Part shown: positions 52,788 to 62,385 of the stretch, in pieces
Numbering within the stretch: position 1 is the first letter of the stretch
Layout of the letters: every line of letters starts with the position of its first letter
Source: Tritonibacter litoralis
Lineage (GTDB): Bacteria; Pseudomonadota; Alphaproteobacteria; Rhodobacterales; Rhodobacteraceae
Reading direction: 5' to 3'
Length of the DNA: 64,000 nt
Assembly (NCBI RefSeq): GCF_009496005.1
Contig: NZ_WIBF01000007.1
Coordinates: forward strand, 161,204-225,203
Position numbers and translations under genes: made by a program
The notes under the pieces: generated by a model
What the model was told of the DNA's origin: nothing
Databases searched by the model: none
Seen by the model: the letters and a program-made list of their open reading frames with translations, nothing else

Positions 52788-54605
52788 TTAAAAGTCATCC
52801 CAACCCACTGCCGCCTTGGTGGGATAGGCGGAAGGTTCGCTGATGTCTTCTTCGAACGGATCATCGTCTTGCGCTGCAAAACTGTCGTGTGCCGTCGGCA
52901 TTGGAGCCGGGGCGTTGCCGGTTTTGAAGACGGACACCTGTTGCGTCAGCGAGACTGCGTCGTTTTTCAGCAATTGGCTGGCTGCCGTGGCCTGTTCGAC
53001 CATCGCGGCGTTTTGCTGTGTCACCTGATCCAGCTGGGATACGCCGGTGTTGATTTCGCCCAAAGTGGTGGCCTGTTCTGCCGCGCCCGATGCGATTCCT
53101 GTGACGTGTTCGGAAATCTCGCTCACGCGTTCGGTGATTTTCTTCAGCTCTTCACCGGCGCGACCCACCAGATCCACACCATGGTTTACATGCTGCGCAC
53201 TTTCCGAAATCAGACCTTTGATTTCGCCGGCCGCATCGGATGACCGCTGAGCCAGAGCGCGAACCTCGGAGGCGACAACCGCAAAGCCGCGACCTGCTTC
53301 TCCTGCGCGCGCCGCTTCAACGCCCGCATTCAGGGCCAAAAGGTTGGTTTGGAAGGAGATGTCGTCGATCACGGTGATGATCTGCGAAATCTGGCTAGAC
53401 GAGGTCTCGATCTTGCCCATCGCGGTTACCGCATCCGATACAACGGTGTCGCTGTTTTCGGCCGTTTTCTTGGCGTCTTGTACAATGCCTTCCACCGTCC
53501 GCGCGCTGTCTGCAGCCGAGCGCACGCTGACCGTCAGCTCTTCCATCGCCGCAGCGGTTTCTTCCAGCGTTGCCGCTTGGCTTTCGGTGCGGTTCGACAG
53601 ATCATCCGAAGATTGGCTGATTTCGGATGCGCCAGAGCGGATACGCGCAGCATTTTCCACGACCGTGCCAATGATCGAAGTCATCTTGTCGACCGTATTG
53701 TTAAAGTTGTGGCGCAGCTCTTCATAGTCTGCCGCAAATTCTTCATCGATCTGCTGAGTCAGATCGCCATCAGAAAGGTTCTTGAGACCTTCGGAAAGGC
53801 GACGCACGACACCGGCTTGCTGTTCTTGGGCCGCCTGGCGTTCGGTCTCGGCCTCTTGACCGCTGACCAGTTTTCCTTTGAGCTTGTCAATATTGCGGCA
53901 GATCCGGCCAACATCATCTCTGCGGTTTTCATAAAGAGTTAGAGATGTGTAATCGCCATCTGCAATCGTGTTCAACTCTTGGGCAACACGAGCCAGTGGA
54001 ATGCCCATGGAGCGACGCAAAAGCAACGCGGAGGTTCCTGCCATCAGGAAAAAGGCAGCGGCTGCAATGCCAAGCGCCAAAAGCTTGTCCATTTGAACGG
54101 AAGCTAGGTCTAATTCTGGAGACCAAATGAAAACAACGGTGCCAATTGCAACATCCCGTTCCTTACCGGCCAGTGCGGGCGCAATTGTCGCCAGACCATC
54201 CAGCGCCTCGGTCATGTTTTTGCTTTCAAGCGCGGCTTCGGTCGCACTTTTTACAGCAGCCAGTTGTGTTGCGTCCGCCTCACCTGCTTCTGCCAAAATT
54301 TCGCCTTCCTGGTTTAAGGCCGCCCCATAAACGGCGCGCCCTTCCGTAAGGGTCAGAATCTCACTCAGATCTTGCGTAAGACGGGTTGAATCCCCAAAGC
54401 GAATTGCACCGCCACTTCGGGCGGCCACGGTATAGGTCACATTTCGACCTAGATTGTTTACGCCATTCACCACCGATTTGTTCAAAAGCATTTCTGAGGA
54501 CACAAACATCAAGGCGGCGATGCTGAGCGTGCTGACGACAAGAAGTGTGAGAGATTTGGTGAAGAGCGATAGCCCGTTCACACTGCGCAAGATACGAGAG
54601 ATCAT
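52788..54605 (-). CDS. Methyl-accepting chemotaxis protein
   Basis: A 605-residue inner-membrane chemoreceptor. Helix one is about residues 16-38, helix two about 184-206, with a short ~145-residue periplasmic sensor (single-cache size). A HAMP domain follows (LARVAQELNTIADGDY), then the signalling domain with tip [16 protein letters not shown] near 417 and a C-terminal acidic tail DDDPFEEDISEPS that may tether modifying enzymes. The open frame allows a TTG two codons earlier; the ATG at 54605 is preferred. It is convergent with the papain-like pair, with no che genes near. Confidence 0.93.
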   Translation of the reverse strand: MISRILRSVNGLSLFTKSLTLLVVSTLSIAALMFVSSEMLLNKSVVNGVNNLGRNVTYTVAARSGGAIRFGDSTRLTQDLSEILTLTEGRAVYGAALNQEGEILAEAGEADATQLAAVKSATEAALESKNMTEALDGLATIAPALAGKERDVAIGTVVFIWSPELDLASVQMDKLLALGIAAAAFFLMAGTSALLLRRSMGIPLARVAQELNTIADGDYTSLTLYENRRDDVGRICRNIDKLKGKLVSGQEAETERQAAQEQQAGVVRRLSEGLKNLSDGDLTQQIDEEFAADYEELRHNFNNTVDKMTSIIGTVVENAARIRSGASEISQSSDDLSNRTESQAATLEETAAAMEELTVSVRSAADSARTVEGIVQDAKKTAENSDTVVSDAVTAMGKIETSSSQISQIITVIDDISFQTNLLALNAGVEAARAGEAGRGFAVVASEVRALAQRSSDAAGEIKGLISESAQHVNHGVDLVGRAGEELKKITERVSEISEHVTGIASGAAEQATTLGEINTGVSQLDQVTQQNAAMVEQATAASQLLKNDAVSLTQQVSVFKTGNAPAPMPTAHDSFAAQDDDPFEEDISEPSAYPTKAAVGWDDF

Positions 54606-55379
54606 GTTCAAGGTGCTTTCTGGCTTGTTTTAACCGTTTCATTCGGCCGGGTGAGGTGGGAAGCTGGATACACTGAAGTGCTAGTAAATGCTGCGGGATC
54701 GCAGAGGGACCGTTCTGATCGCCGAAGAATCAAAGGTAAGAACCGGTCTTCGAGTGCTTTCGTTTTGAAGCAAAAGATGCGCTGTAAGTCGCTGCAGAAA
54801 CCGGAATACCGTGGCAGACACGCCTCTTGTTGCGAGGGGCGAGTGCAGGCATGGGGGTCTGAGGCCGAAACGAGAGCTCGCCCGGTATCAAGTAATCGAA
54901 TTGTGAAGTCCCGATTGAACATTTTTCAACCTGCAAAGATGTACGACGTCACGGTAATTTTGCAGAGACAAAGTTTTCTTTTTTCTTAATTTGCGACTGG
55001 TGGCCGAGTGGTTTTACCGAACGCCCCGAGTTGCTATCGTAAAAAGTGTGGAAAATCAGGGATGTTAGCGGGGTTTTGCATTGGAATTTCACTAAAATTT
55101 GCCGGAATTGGCCTGTCGTGGACTGAAGTTGCCAAATTGTTGGGCCAGTATATTTTCGAGATTTTGAATATGTTTCGATTCGGTGGTTCCAAATTGCGCT
55201 GCCAAATTCGTCTAAAGTGAATACGCGTAAACGGCGATTTTTGTCGCAAGACTCAACTAGTAAGTTGACATCCTGTTATAAGACGCCGAGAATTTGCATG
55301 GGAATTTGTCTTGAATGCTTGAGCGATTTTCACGGCAGAAAGACAAAAAACATGAAGCATATTATTGAATCTTAAGAGC
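54606..55379. other. Long intergenic region with an AATTTG motif cluster and tRNA-like fragment
   Basis: No convincing protein gene. Around 54999-55014 the bases match the D-arm of class II tRNAs (GGTGGCCGAGTGGTT), but no anticodon or T arm follows. Between 55084 and 55310 six to eight copies of GCCAAATT or its complement occur, including two 13 bp apart (55188-55208). These may bind the MarR-like regulator encoded downstream. Confidence 0.4.
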
Positions 55380-55901
55380 ATGACAGACGATCATAACTTA
55401 CAAGCTATTTTGCCCGAGCCTACCAATGAACCCGTCGAAGTGTCGTTGGATGAATTTGAACTGGCGCTCATCCGAGCCTACAACGGATTAGATCGTTGGC
55501 AGCAGCAAAGCGTCGCGCTGATGAGCGAGACTCCGTTGTCTGGCGCGGAAGGGGCCCTATTGCGGATTATACGGCTGCACGACAGGCCCAAATCAATCAA
55601 AGAATTGGCGCGGCTGACAAATCGCGACGATATTCCCAATATTCAATATTCGCTGCGAAAACTGGCAGCCGCTGGGCTCGTATCCAAATCTGGGTCCGGA
55701 CGCACAGGCGTCAACTACACTACCACACAGGATGGGGTGCGGCTGACAGATGAAATAGCCATGAATCGCCGAAGCCAGCTAATTGCTCTGCTTCTCGAAT
55801 TCGGGAATATCGAAGCGGACCTAGAAGTCGGCCAAGCGTTGCTAAATAAAATGACAAGCGCGTTTGAAGAAACGGTCAGAGAGATTGCCGCCCGGCGCTG
55901 A
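55380..55901 (+). CDS. MarR-like winged-helix regulator
   Basis: A 173-residue transcriptional regulator. The core is a winged helix with LSGAEGALLRIIRLHDRPKS then IKELARLTNRDDIPNIQYSL (recognition helix) and a wing KSGSGRTGVNYTTTQDG. The C-terminal helices would dimerise. It is close to the MarR family but unusual in its recognition helix. The ATG at 55380 has only a nearby AAGAG; a TTG five codons earlier is possible. It lies upstream of the LysR/formate dehydrogenase genes and may regulate them or itself. Confidence 0.78.
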   Translation: MTDDHNLQAILPEPTNEPVEVSLDEFELALIRAYNGLDRWQQQSVALMSETPLSGAEGALLRIIRLHDRPKSIKELARLTNRDDIPNIQYSLRKLAAAGLVSKSGSGRTGVNYTTTQDGVRLTDEIAMNRRSQLIALLLEFGNIEADLEVGQALLNKMTSAFEETVREIAARR

Positions 55902-55993
55902 TTTCGCCGGGAGCAAAACGCATTTGCCCGTGTCATTTGCGGGGATTTGCGCCACTATGAGAGCTCGGTGTACTAAGAAGGCTCTCTCATCTC

Positions 55994-56878
55994 ATGATCG
56001 AACTGCGCGACCTCAGCATTTTGTCGTCTTTGGCACGGCACCGTCATTTTGCGCGGGCAGCACAAGATTGTAACATGTCACAGCCTGCGTTCTCGATGCG
56101 GATCCGCAATCTTGAGGAACGTCTGGGTCTTTCGCTGGTGCGGCGCGGGAACCGGTTTCAGGGCCTCACCGAAGAGGGTGAGATGATCGTCCGCCGCGCC
56201 CGCCGCCTGCTGGATGAATCGCGCGCCCTAGAACAAGAGATTTCCGCCTTCAAAGGGCAAGTCACGGGTATTCTGCAGATCGGGGTGGTGCCCACGGCCA
56301 CGGCCTTTGCCGCAAAAGTTGTGAACGCTTTGCATCAGGCCCATCCGCGTCTGGTGACCCGTTTGGAAGTCACGAACGCACAGGCGATCCAGCAGCAGCT
56401 TTACGATGGCTCGCTGGATGCGGGTATCACCTATGCCGACAGTATCGGGCGCGAGATGGTGGATGTTGTCCCGCTATATGATGAAAGCTATGTCCTGATG
56501 GCCCCTTTGGCGATGGTGCGTGATTTCGAAGACACGATTTCCTGGGCGGAACTGGAACCTCTGCCGCTGAGCCTTTTGGAACCCCAGATGCACAACCGCC
56601 GGATACTGGACCGGCTGCTGGATGAGCAGGGCGTGCGACCAAATGTGATGTCAGAATCCTCTGGCTTTATGTCCGCTATGATCATGGCGCGCGAAGGGTC
56701 CGTTGCGACGATCCTGCCCAAGGCTTTGGTGGATGCGCTTGGACCGATCGAGGGGACGCGTGTCCTGCGTCTTGTGGAGCCTGAGCCCGCGCGCCCCATT
56801 TGTTTGGCAACGCTCCATCGCACGCCGGAACTCAGCACTGTAAAAGTCCTGCGAGCAGCTATTGATACGCTGATGTGA
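55994..56878 (+). CDS. LysR-family regulator, probably of formate dehydrogenase
   Basis: A 294-residue regulator. The N-terminal helix-turn-helix reads LARHRHFARAAQDCNMSQPA with SMRIRNLEERLGLSLVRR; the rest is the two-lobe substrate-binding domain beginning about residue 90. The gene is immediately upstream of, and co-directional with, the formate dehydrogenase genes. A LysR-type regulator, FdsR, lies beside the fds genes in Cupriavidus, so this is a plausible counterpart. Confidence 0.88.
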   Translation: MIELRDLSILSSLARHRHFARAAQDCNMSQPAFSMRIRNLEERLGLSLVRRGNRFQGLTEEGEMIVRRARRLLDESRALEQEISAFKGQVTGILQIGVVPTATAFAAKVVNALHQAHPRLVTRLEVTNAQAIQQQLYDGSLDAGITYADSIGREMVDVVPLYDESYVLMAPLAMVRDFEDTISWAELEPLPLSLLEPQMHNRRILDRLLDEQGVRPNVMSESSGFMSAMIMAREGSVATILPKALVDALGPIEGTRVLRLVEPEPARPICLATLHRTPELSTVKVLRAAIDTLM

Positions 56879-56974
56879 TAAGGAAAATTTATCGTGGCTT
56901 TTTCTATGTCGATTTGACGATCTGATCTTGTGATGACATCTCCTGTTTTAACCCATGTGACACAGGAGACGAAC

Positions 56975-58663
56975 GTGGCACCGTTAGATCAGGACAAAGG
57001 CGTTTGGAAATCCGCACGCGGCAAAGGGCGCAAAACCCCAAAAGGGCGCCAAGTTGATGACCACGCTTTGGAAGAGGTGCGCAACCTGCTGGGTGCAAGA
57101 CCCCGTGATCGCGATCTGCTGATCGAATTCCTGCACCTGATCCAAGATGCCTTTGGCCATCTGAGTGCTGCGCATATTCGCGCTTTGGCCGAAGAAATGC
57201 GCATCGGGCAGGCCGAAGTCTATGAGGTGGCAAGCTTCTATGCGCATTTTGACGTGGTGCGCGAAGGGGAAACTCCACCGCCTGCGCTGACGATCCGTGT
57301 CTGTGACAGCCTGTCCTGTGAGCTGGCCGGGGCCCAACAGCTGAAGGCGGCTTTGGAGGATGGAATGGATCCCAGCCAGGTTCGCGTGCTGCGCGCACCA
57401 TGCATGGGCCGCTGCGACACCGCGCCAGTTCTGGAAATTGGCCACAACCACATAGACCACGCCACTGTGGAAAAGGTCGAAGCCGCAATCGCGGCGAATG
57501 ATACCCATGCCCATGTGCCCGCGTATGAGACATTTGGCGATTACACAGCCAACGGCGGTTATGCCACTCTGAAGGACCTGCGCCAGACCGGCGACTGGGA
57601 AGCGGTACAGGACAAGGTTCTGTCGGCGGGCTTGCGCGGTCTGGGTGGTGCAGGCTTTCCATCGGGCAAAAAATGGGGCTTTGTTCGTATGAACGAGGGG
57701 CCGCGTTATCTGGCCGTGAACGGGGACGAAGGCGAACCGGGTACATTTAAAGATCGCTATTACCTGGAACGCACCCCGCATCTGTTTCTGGAAGGCATGT
57801 TGATCGCAGCCTGGGCGGTGGAGGCTGAAAAAACCTTTATCTATATGCGCGATGAATATCCGGCGGTTCTGACGATCCTGAAGACCGAGATCGCGGCCCT
57901 TGAGGCGGCGGGTATCGTTGAGCCCGGTTACATCGATCTGCGCCGTGGGGCAGGGGCCTATATCTGTGGTGAAGAATCCGCGATGATTGAGTCCATCGAG
58001 GGCAAGCGCGGCGAGCCGCGCCACCGTCCGCCATTTGTGGCACAGGTGGGCATCTTTGGTCGCCCAACCTTGGTCCACAATGTTGAGACGCTTTATTGGG
58101 TGGCTAAAATCAACCGCGAAGGGCCGGAATGCCTGAATTCGGTTGAGAAGAACGGGCGCAAAGGTCTGCGGTCCTATTCTGTGTCCGGACGCGTAAAGTC
58201 GCCCGGCGTGCATTTGCTTCCTGCGGGTTCCACCATTTTGGATGTGATCGAAGCGGCCGGTGGCATGCTCGACGGCCACGTCTTCAAGGCCTATCAACCC
58301 GGCGGGCCGTCGTCGGGTCTGTTGCCAGCCCATATGAATGATATCCCGCTCGATTTTGACACGCTGCAGCCTCATGGCACCTTCATTGGCTCTGCCGCCG
58401 TAGTGGTGCTGTCGGATCAGGACAGTGCTAAGGAAGCGGCGCTGAATATGCTGCGGTTTTTTGAGGACGAAAGCTGCGGCCAATGCACCCCTTGCCGGGT
58501 GGGCTGTGAAAAAGCCGTGAAGCTGATGCAGGCAGAAAAATGGGATCAGGAGCTTTTGGAAGAGCTGAGCACCGTGATGGTTGATGCTTCCATCTGTGGT
58601 CTGGGGCAGGCCGCGCCAAACCCCATTCGCCTCACCATGAAACACTTCCCCGAGGAGGTTTGA
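56975..58663 (+). CDS. NAD-dependent formate dehydrogenase, fused gamma and beta subunits (FdsG-FdsB)
   Basis: A 562-residue protein passing electrons from formate to NAD. Residues ~35-165 match the 24-kDa [2Fe-2S] subunit (CDSLSCELAG and APCMGRCDTAP hold the four cysteines). Residues ~185-560 match the 51-kDa subunit: GLRGLGGAGFPSGKKWGF for FMN, GDEGEPGTFKDR for NADH, and ESCGQCTPCRVGC with the [4Fe-4S] cluster. In Rhodobacter capsulatus these are separate genes; the fusion is seen directly here. The GTG at 56975 has AGGAG six bases upstream; an earlier GTG/ATG at 56930 lacks a site. fdsA follows after three bases. Confidence 0.93.
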   Translation: MAPLDQDKGVWKSARGKGRKTPKGRQVDDHALEEVRNLLGARPRDRDLLIEFLHLIQDAFGHLSAAHIRALAEEMRIGQAEVYEVASFYAHFDVVREGETPPPALTIRVCDSLSCELAGAQQLKAALEDGMDPSQVRVLRAPCMGRCDTAPVLEIGHNHIDHATVEKVEAAIAANDTHAHVPAYETFGDYTANGGYATLKDLRQTGDWEAVQDKVLSAGLRGLGGAGFPSGKKWGFVRMNEGPRYLAVNGDEGEPGTFKDRYYLERTPHLFLEGMLIAAWAVEAEKTFIYMRDEYPAVLTILKTEIAALEAAGIVEPGYIDLRRGAGAYICGEESAMIESIEGKRGEPRHRPPFVAQVGIFGRPTLVHNVETLYWVAKINREGPECLNSVEKNGRKGLRSYSVSGRVKSPGVHLLPAGSTILDVIEAAGGMLDGHVFKAYQPGGPSSGLLPAHMNDIPLDFDTLQPHGTFIGSAAVVVLSDQDSAKEAALNMLRFFEDESCGQCTPCRVGCEKAVKLMQAEKWDQELLEELSTVMVDASICGLGQAAPNPIRLTMKHFPEEV

Positions 58664-58666
58664 GCC

Positions 58667-61441
58667 ATGTCAGATACCATTACATTCACCCTGGATGGCA
58701 AAGAGGTCACCGCGGACAAAGGTCTGACCATCTGGGAAGTCGCCAATGGCCGGGGGCTGAAAATCCCGCATCTGTGCCACAAACCCGCGCCGGGCTATCG
58801 CCCTGACGGCAACTGCCGCGCCTGTATGGTTGAGATCGAGGGCGAGCGCACGCTGGCAGCTTCCTGCATTCGTGAACCAATCGAGGGGATGGTGGTCACC
58901 ACCAACTCGGCCCGCGCAGAAACTGCACGCAAGATGGTGGTGGAACTGTTGGTTGCCGACCAGCCCAAGCCGGAGGACGCACATGATAAGTCTTCGCACC
59001 TGTGGGATATGGCGGATCTGAACGGGGTTTCAGAGTCGCGCTTTCCCAAGCTGGAAGAGGGGCGCATTCCGCTGCTGGACGACAGTCATGTCGCCATGAG
59101 TGTCAATCTGGATGCCTGCATTTCCTGCAGCCTCTGTGTGCGGGCCTGTCGCGAAGTGCAGGTCAATGATGTGATCGGCATGGCGGGGCGGGGGCATGAT
59201 GCCTATCCGACCTTTGACATCTCGGACCCGATGGGCGCGTCTAGCTGTGTGGCTTGCGGCGAATGTGTGCAGGCTTGCCCGACGGGCGCGCTTTTGCCCG
59301 CAACCGTGGTCGATGCCGACCAGCGTGGCGACAGCAAGGACTACGATAGCGAAACCGAAAGCGTCTGCCCGTTCTGCGGCGTGGGCTGCAAAGTCAGCCT
59401 GAAGGTCAAAGACGGCAAGGTCAAATATGTCGAGGGCATCAATGGCCCGGCCAACGAAGGCCGCCTGTGTGTCAAAGGGCGCTTTGGCTTTGACTATATC
59501 CACCACCCACACCGTCTGACCAAACCGTTGATACGCCGCGCCGATGCGCCACCCAAAGGGCTGAATGTGGATCCGGGCAATCTGGACACCCATTTCCGCG
59601 AAGCGACCTGGGACGAGGCGCTGGATTTGGCGGCCCAAGGGTTCAAGGATTTGCGGGCAGAAAACCCCAAGACAGTTGCAGGCTTTGGTTCGGCCAAATG
59701 CACAAATGAAGAAGCCTATCTGTTCCAGAAGTTCATTCGCCAGGGCTTTGGCCACAATAACGTCGACCACTGCACGCGGCTGTGCCACGCGTCATCGGTG
59801 ACCGCGCTGATTGAAAACATCGGCTCAGGTGGGGTGACGGCAAGTTTTAACGACATCAAAGACGCGGATGTGGCCATCGTGATCGGCGCCAACCCGATCG
59901 AAAACCACCCGGTTGCGGCGACGTTTTTCAAACAGTTCACCAAACGTGGTGGCAAGCTGATCGTGATGGACCCCCGTGGGGTAGGCATGCGCCGATTTGC
60001 AACCGAAATGCTACAGTTCCGCCCGGGGGCGGATGTCGCGATGCTCAACGCGATCATGCATGTGATTGTCGAAGAAGAGCTCTATGACAGCCAGTACATC
60101 CACCGTTGGACCGAAAACTGGGAAGCCGAGAAGGAGCATTTGCGCCAGTTCTCCCCTGAGGCGATGAGCGAGATTTGCGGGATTTCTCCGGAACAGCTGC
60201 GCCGTGTTGCACGCATTTTTGCTAATGCGGATGCCGGGATGATCTTCTGGGGGATGGGGGTCAGCCAGCACATTCACGGCACGGATAACTCCCGTTGCCT
60301 GATCTCACTGGCGCTGATGACCGGCAATGTGGGGCGTCCAGGCACTGGCTTGCACCCCTTGCGGGGACAGAACAACGTACAAGGGGCCTCAGACGCGGGT
60401 CTGATCCCGATGTTCCTGCCAGATTACCAGTCGGTCACCTCGGATGAGGTGCGCAAAAGCTTTACGGATATCTGGGGCAGTGGCGATTTCTCTGCCGAAA
60501 AAGGTCTGACAGTGACCGAGATCGTCGATGAGGCCTATGCCGGTAACATTCGCGGCATGTACATCATGGGCGAGAACCCGGCGATGTCTGATCCGGATGC
60601 CGATCACGCGCGCGCGGCATTTGCAAACCTTGATCTGATGGTGGTGCAGGACATCTTCCTGACCGAGACGGCGAATTACGCCGATATCATCCTGCCGGCC
60701 TCTGCCCTTTATGAGAAAAACGGCACCGTCACCAATACCAACCGTCAGGTTCAGCGGGTGCGTCCTGCGGTGTCGCCGCCAGGTGAGGCGCGTGAAGATT
60801 GGTCGGTCACGGTTGAGCTGGCCAAACGTATTGGCCTGCCCTGGACCTATGCAGATGTGTCCGAAGTCTATGATGAGATGGCGCGCACGATGCCGTCGCT
60901 TGATAATATCACCTGGGAACGGTTGGAGACACAGACGGTCACCTATCCCGCGTTGGATGAGACCGACATGGGGCAGTCGATTGTCTTTGGCGATGGCTTC
61001 CCGCGCGCAGGCGGTGTGGCCAAATTCACCCCGGCCAGTGTCATTGCGCCGGATGAAGCGCCAGATGCCGACTATCCGATGGTGATGACCACCGGGCGTC
61101 AGCTGGAACATTGGCACACCGGGTCGATGACACGCCGATCTATGGTTTTGGATGCGGTCGAGCCTGAGGCGAACTGTTCGCTCAACCCCAAAACGCTGCG
61201 CGCCATGGGGGTCGAGCCGGGCGAGATGATCCGCCTGACAACGCGTCGCGGCTCAATCGACATCATGGCGCGGGCTGATCGCGCAGTGGCCGAGGACATG
61301 GTGTTTGTCCCCTTTGCCTATGTGGAGGCGGCCGCCAATATCCTGACCAACCCGGCGCTGGATCCTTATGGGAAAATCCCAGAGTTCAAATTCGCCGCTG
61401 TGCGGGTTGAAAAGATCGAGGCTCAAATCGCGGTTGAGTGA
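58667..61441 (+). CDS. fdsA: Formate dehydrogenase alpha subunit (molybdenum)
   Basis: A 924-residue catalytic subunit binding molybdenum bis-MGD. The N-terminal [2Fe-2S] cysteines are at 37, 50, 53 and 67; two [4Fe-4S] groups follow (CISCSLCVRAC, CVACGECVQAC), then CPFCGVGC. The catalytic cysteine is in HCTRLCHASS (Cys373). MSDPDADHARAA and the C-terminal GRQLEHWHTGSMTRRS belong to the molydopterin domain. It follows the fused subunit by three bases, with GAGGAGG before the ATG. fdsC and fdsD are not in the window. It oxidises formate to CO2 in the cytoplasm. Confidence 0.96.
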   Translation: MSDTITFTLDGKEVTADKGLTIWEVANGRGLKIPHLCHKPAPGYRPDGNCRACMVEIEGERTLAASCIREPIEGMVVTTNSARAETARKMVVELLVADQPKPEDAHDKSSHLWDMADLNGVSESRFPKLEEGRIPLLDDSHVAMSVNLDACISCSLCVRACREVQVNDVIGMAGRGHDAYPTFDISDPMGASSCVACGECVQACPTGALLPATVVDADQRGDSKDYDSETESVCPFCGVGCKVSLKVKDGKVKYVEGINGPANEGRLCVKGRFGFDYIHHPHRLTKPLIRRADAPPKGLNVDPGNLDTHFREATWDEALDLAAQGFKDLRAENPKTVAGFGSAKCTNEEAYLFQKFIRQGFGHNNVDHCTRLCHASSVTALIENIGSGGVTASFNDIKDADVAIVIGANPIENHPVAATFFKQFTKRGGKLIVMDPRGVGMRRFATEMLQFRPGADVAMLNAIMHVIVEEELYDSQYIHRWTENWEAEKEHLRQFSPEAMSEICGISPEQLRRVARIFANADAGMIFWGMGVSQHIHGTDNSRCLISLALMTGNVGRPGTGLHPLRGQNNVQGASDAGLIPMFLPDYQSVTSDEVRKSFTDIWGSGDFSAEKGLTVTEIVDEAYAGNIRGMYIMGENPAMSDPDADHARAAFANLDLMVVQDIFLTETANYADIILPASALYEKNGTVTNTNRQVQRVRPAVSPPGEAREDWSVTVELAKRIGLPWTYADVSEVYDEMARTMPSLDNITWERLETQTVTYPALDETDMGQSIVFGDGFPRAGGVAKFTPASVIAPDEAPDADYPMVMTTGRQLEHWHTGSMTRRSMVLDAVEPEANCSLNPKTLRAMGVEPGEMIRLTTRRGSIDIMARADRAVAEDMVFVPFAYVEAAANILTNPALDPYGKIPEFKFAAVRVEKIEAQIAVE

Positions 61442-61465
61442 TCTTTGCTGGGATGCTTGCAATGG

Positions 61466-61499
61466 AACGGGTACCTTTTCTGAGGTGCCCGTTTTTCTT
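61466..61499 (+). terminator. Intrinsic terminator of the formate dehydrogenase genes
   Basis: A 10-bp stem AACGGGTACC/GGTGCCCGTT (one G-U pair; 61466-61475, 61484-61493) with an 8-base loop is followed by TTTCTTTT. It separates fdsA from the next gene. Confidence 0.8.
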
Positions 61500-61592
61500 T
61501 TGTGTCGCATAACCCGCTGGGGGATGTCGCGGTTCCCATGTCACGGCTGTTGACTTGCGGTATGCTGAGCAAAATCGACAAAGGGGAACGTG

Positions 61593-62321
61593 ATGCGGCT
61601 TGGCTTTTTGGGATGTGGCACCATTGCCTCGGAGGTGGTGCGCGGGCTGGTGGGGCAGGGGCATCAGATCACGGTCTCAGAGCGGTCTGAAAAATACGCC
61701 TCTGCTTTGGCAACAGAGTTCGCAGAGGTCAGCGTGGCCGCCAATGCTGATGTGGTTGTGCAAAGCGACATCCTTTTCCTTGGGCTGCTGGCCGAAGCTG
61801 CGCCCGAGATTCTAAAGGGTCTCCCCTTCCGAGAGGATCAGCGCGTGGTCTCATTCATGGCCGGGGCAGCACTGCCTGCGGTTGCGGCGATGGTGCATCC
61901 GGCCGAGGCCACCGCCATCATGCTGCCGTTTCCTGGCATCGCGACGGGCGGATCCCCGATATTGGCGTTGGGGGAGACGGAGGTGTTGTCAGATCTGTTT
62001 GAACCCCGCGACCAGATCTTTGGACTGGCGGATCAGGCTGAGTTGGACCTGTACCTGTCGGCCCAGGCGGTTTTGTCGCCCGTTGCTTTGATGTTGGCTG
62101 AGGCCGGGCAATGGCTTGGCCAGAACGGAGCGGATCCCAAACGTGGAGAGCGCTTCCTGCGCGCCCTGGTCTGTAACAGCCTGGCCGCAACACCAAGCCC
62201 GGATCTGATCTCGGCACTGAACACACCGGGCGGCTATAACCAGCGCCTTAGACTGCATATGGAGAAATCAGGACTGGCACGTGATCTAAAGTCCGGATTG
62301 GATCAGCTTCTGAAAGGGTGA
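61593..62321 (+). CDS. Pyrroline-5-carboxylate-reductase-like NAD(P)-binding protein
   Basis: A 242-residue protein with the N-terminal Rossmann loop LGFLGCGTIASEVVRG, and the overall fold of F420/ProC-like oxidoreductases. The C-terminal part is helical, with AEAGQWLGQNGADP and ISALNTPGGYNQ that resembles the ProC family's TPGG..A segment. True ProC has a more conserved LTPGGTTI region, so the activity is not assured; it may be a paralogue. AAGGGG precedes the ATG at 61593. It lies downstream of the formate dehydrogenase terminator. Confidence 0.78.
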   Translation: MRLGFLGCGTIASEVVRGLVGQGHQITVSERSEKYASALATEFAEVSVAANADVVVQSDILFLGLLAEAAPEILKGLPFREDQRVVSFMAGAALPAVAAMVHPAEATAIMLPFPGIATGGSPILALGETEVLSDLFEPRDQIFGLADQAELDLYLSAQAVLSPVALMLAEAGQWLGQNGADPKRGERFLRALVCNSLAATPSPDLISALNTPGGYNQRLRLHMEKSGLARDLKSGLDQLLKG

Positions 62322-62333
62322 TCCTAAAACGGC

Positions 62334-62380
62334 CTACGCCGCGCAAAAACAGCGCGGCGTAGAACAGTTTCCGTTTTTTT
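62334..62380. terminator. Hairpin between convergent genes
   Basis: A perfect 10-bp stem CTACGCCGCG/CGCGGCGTAG (62334-62343, 62353-62362) is followed after a short gap by a seven-T run on the plus strand. It is suitable for ending the ProC-like transcript and may also serve the DUF1330 gene. Confidence 0.7.
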
Positions 62381-62385
62381 GAGCC

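Noticed and set aside
61593..62321. Calling the gene proC outright
   Set aside because: The Rossmann loop fits, but the conserved C-terminal signature of true ProC is only approximate, so the name was withheld.
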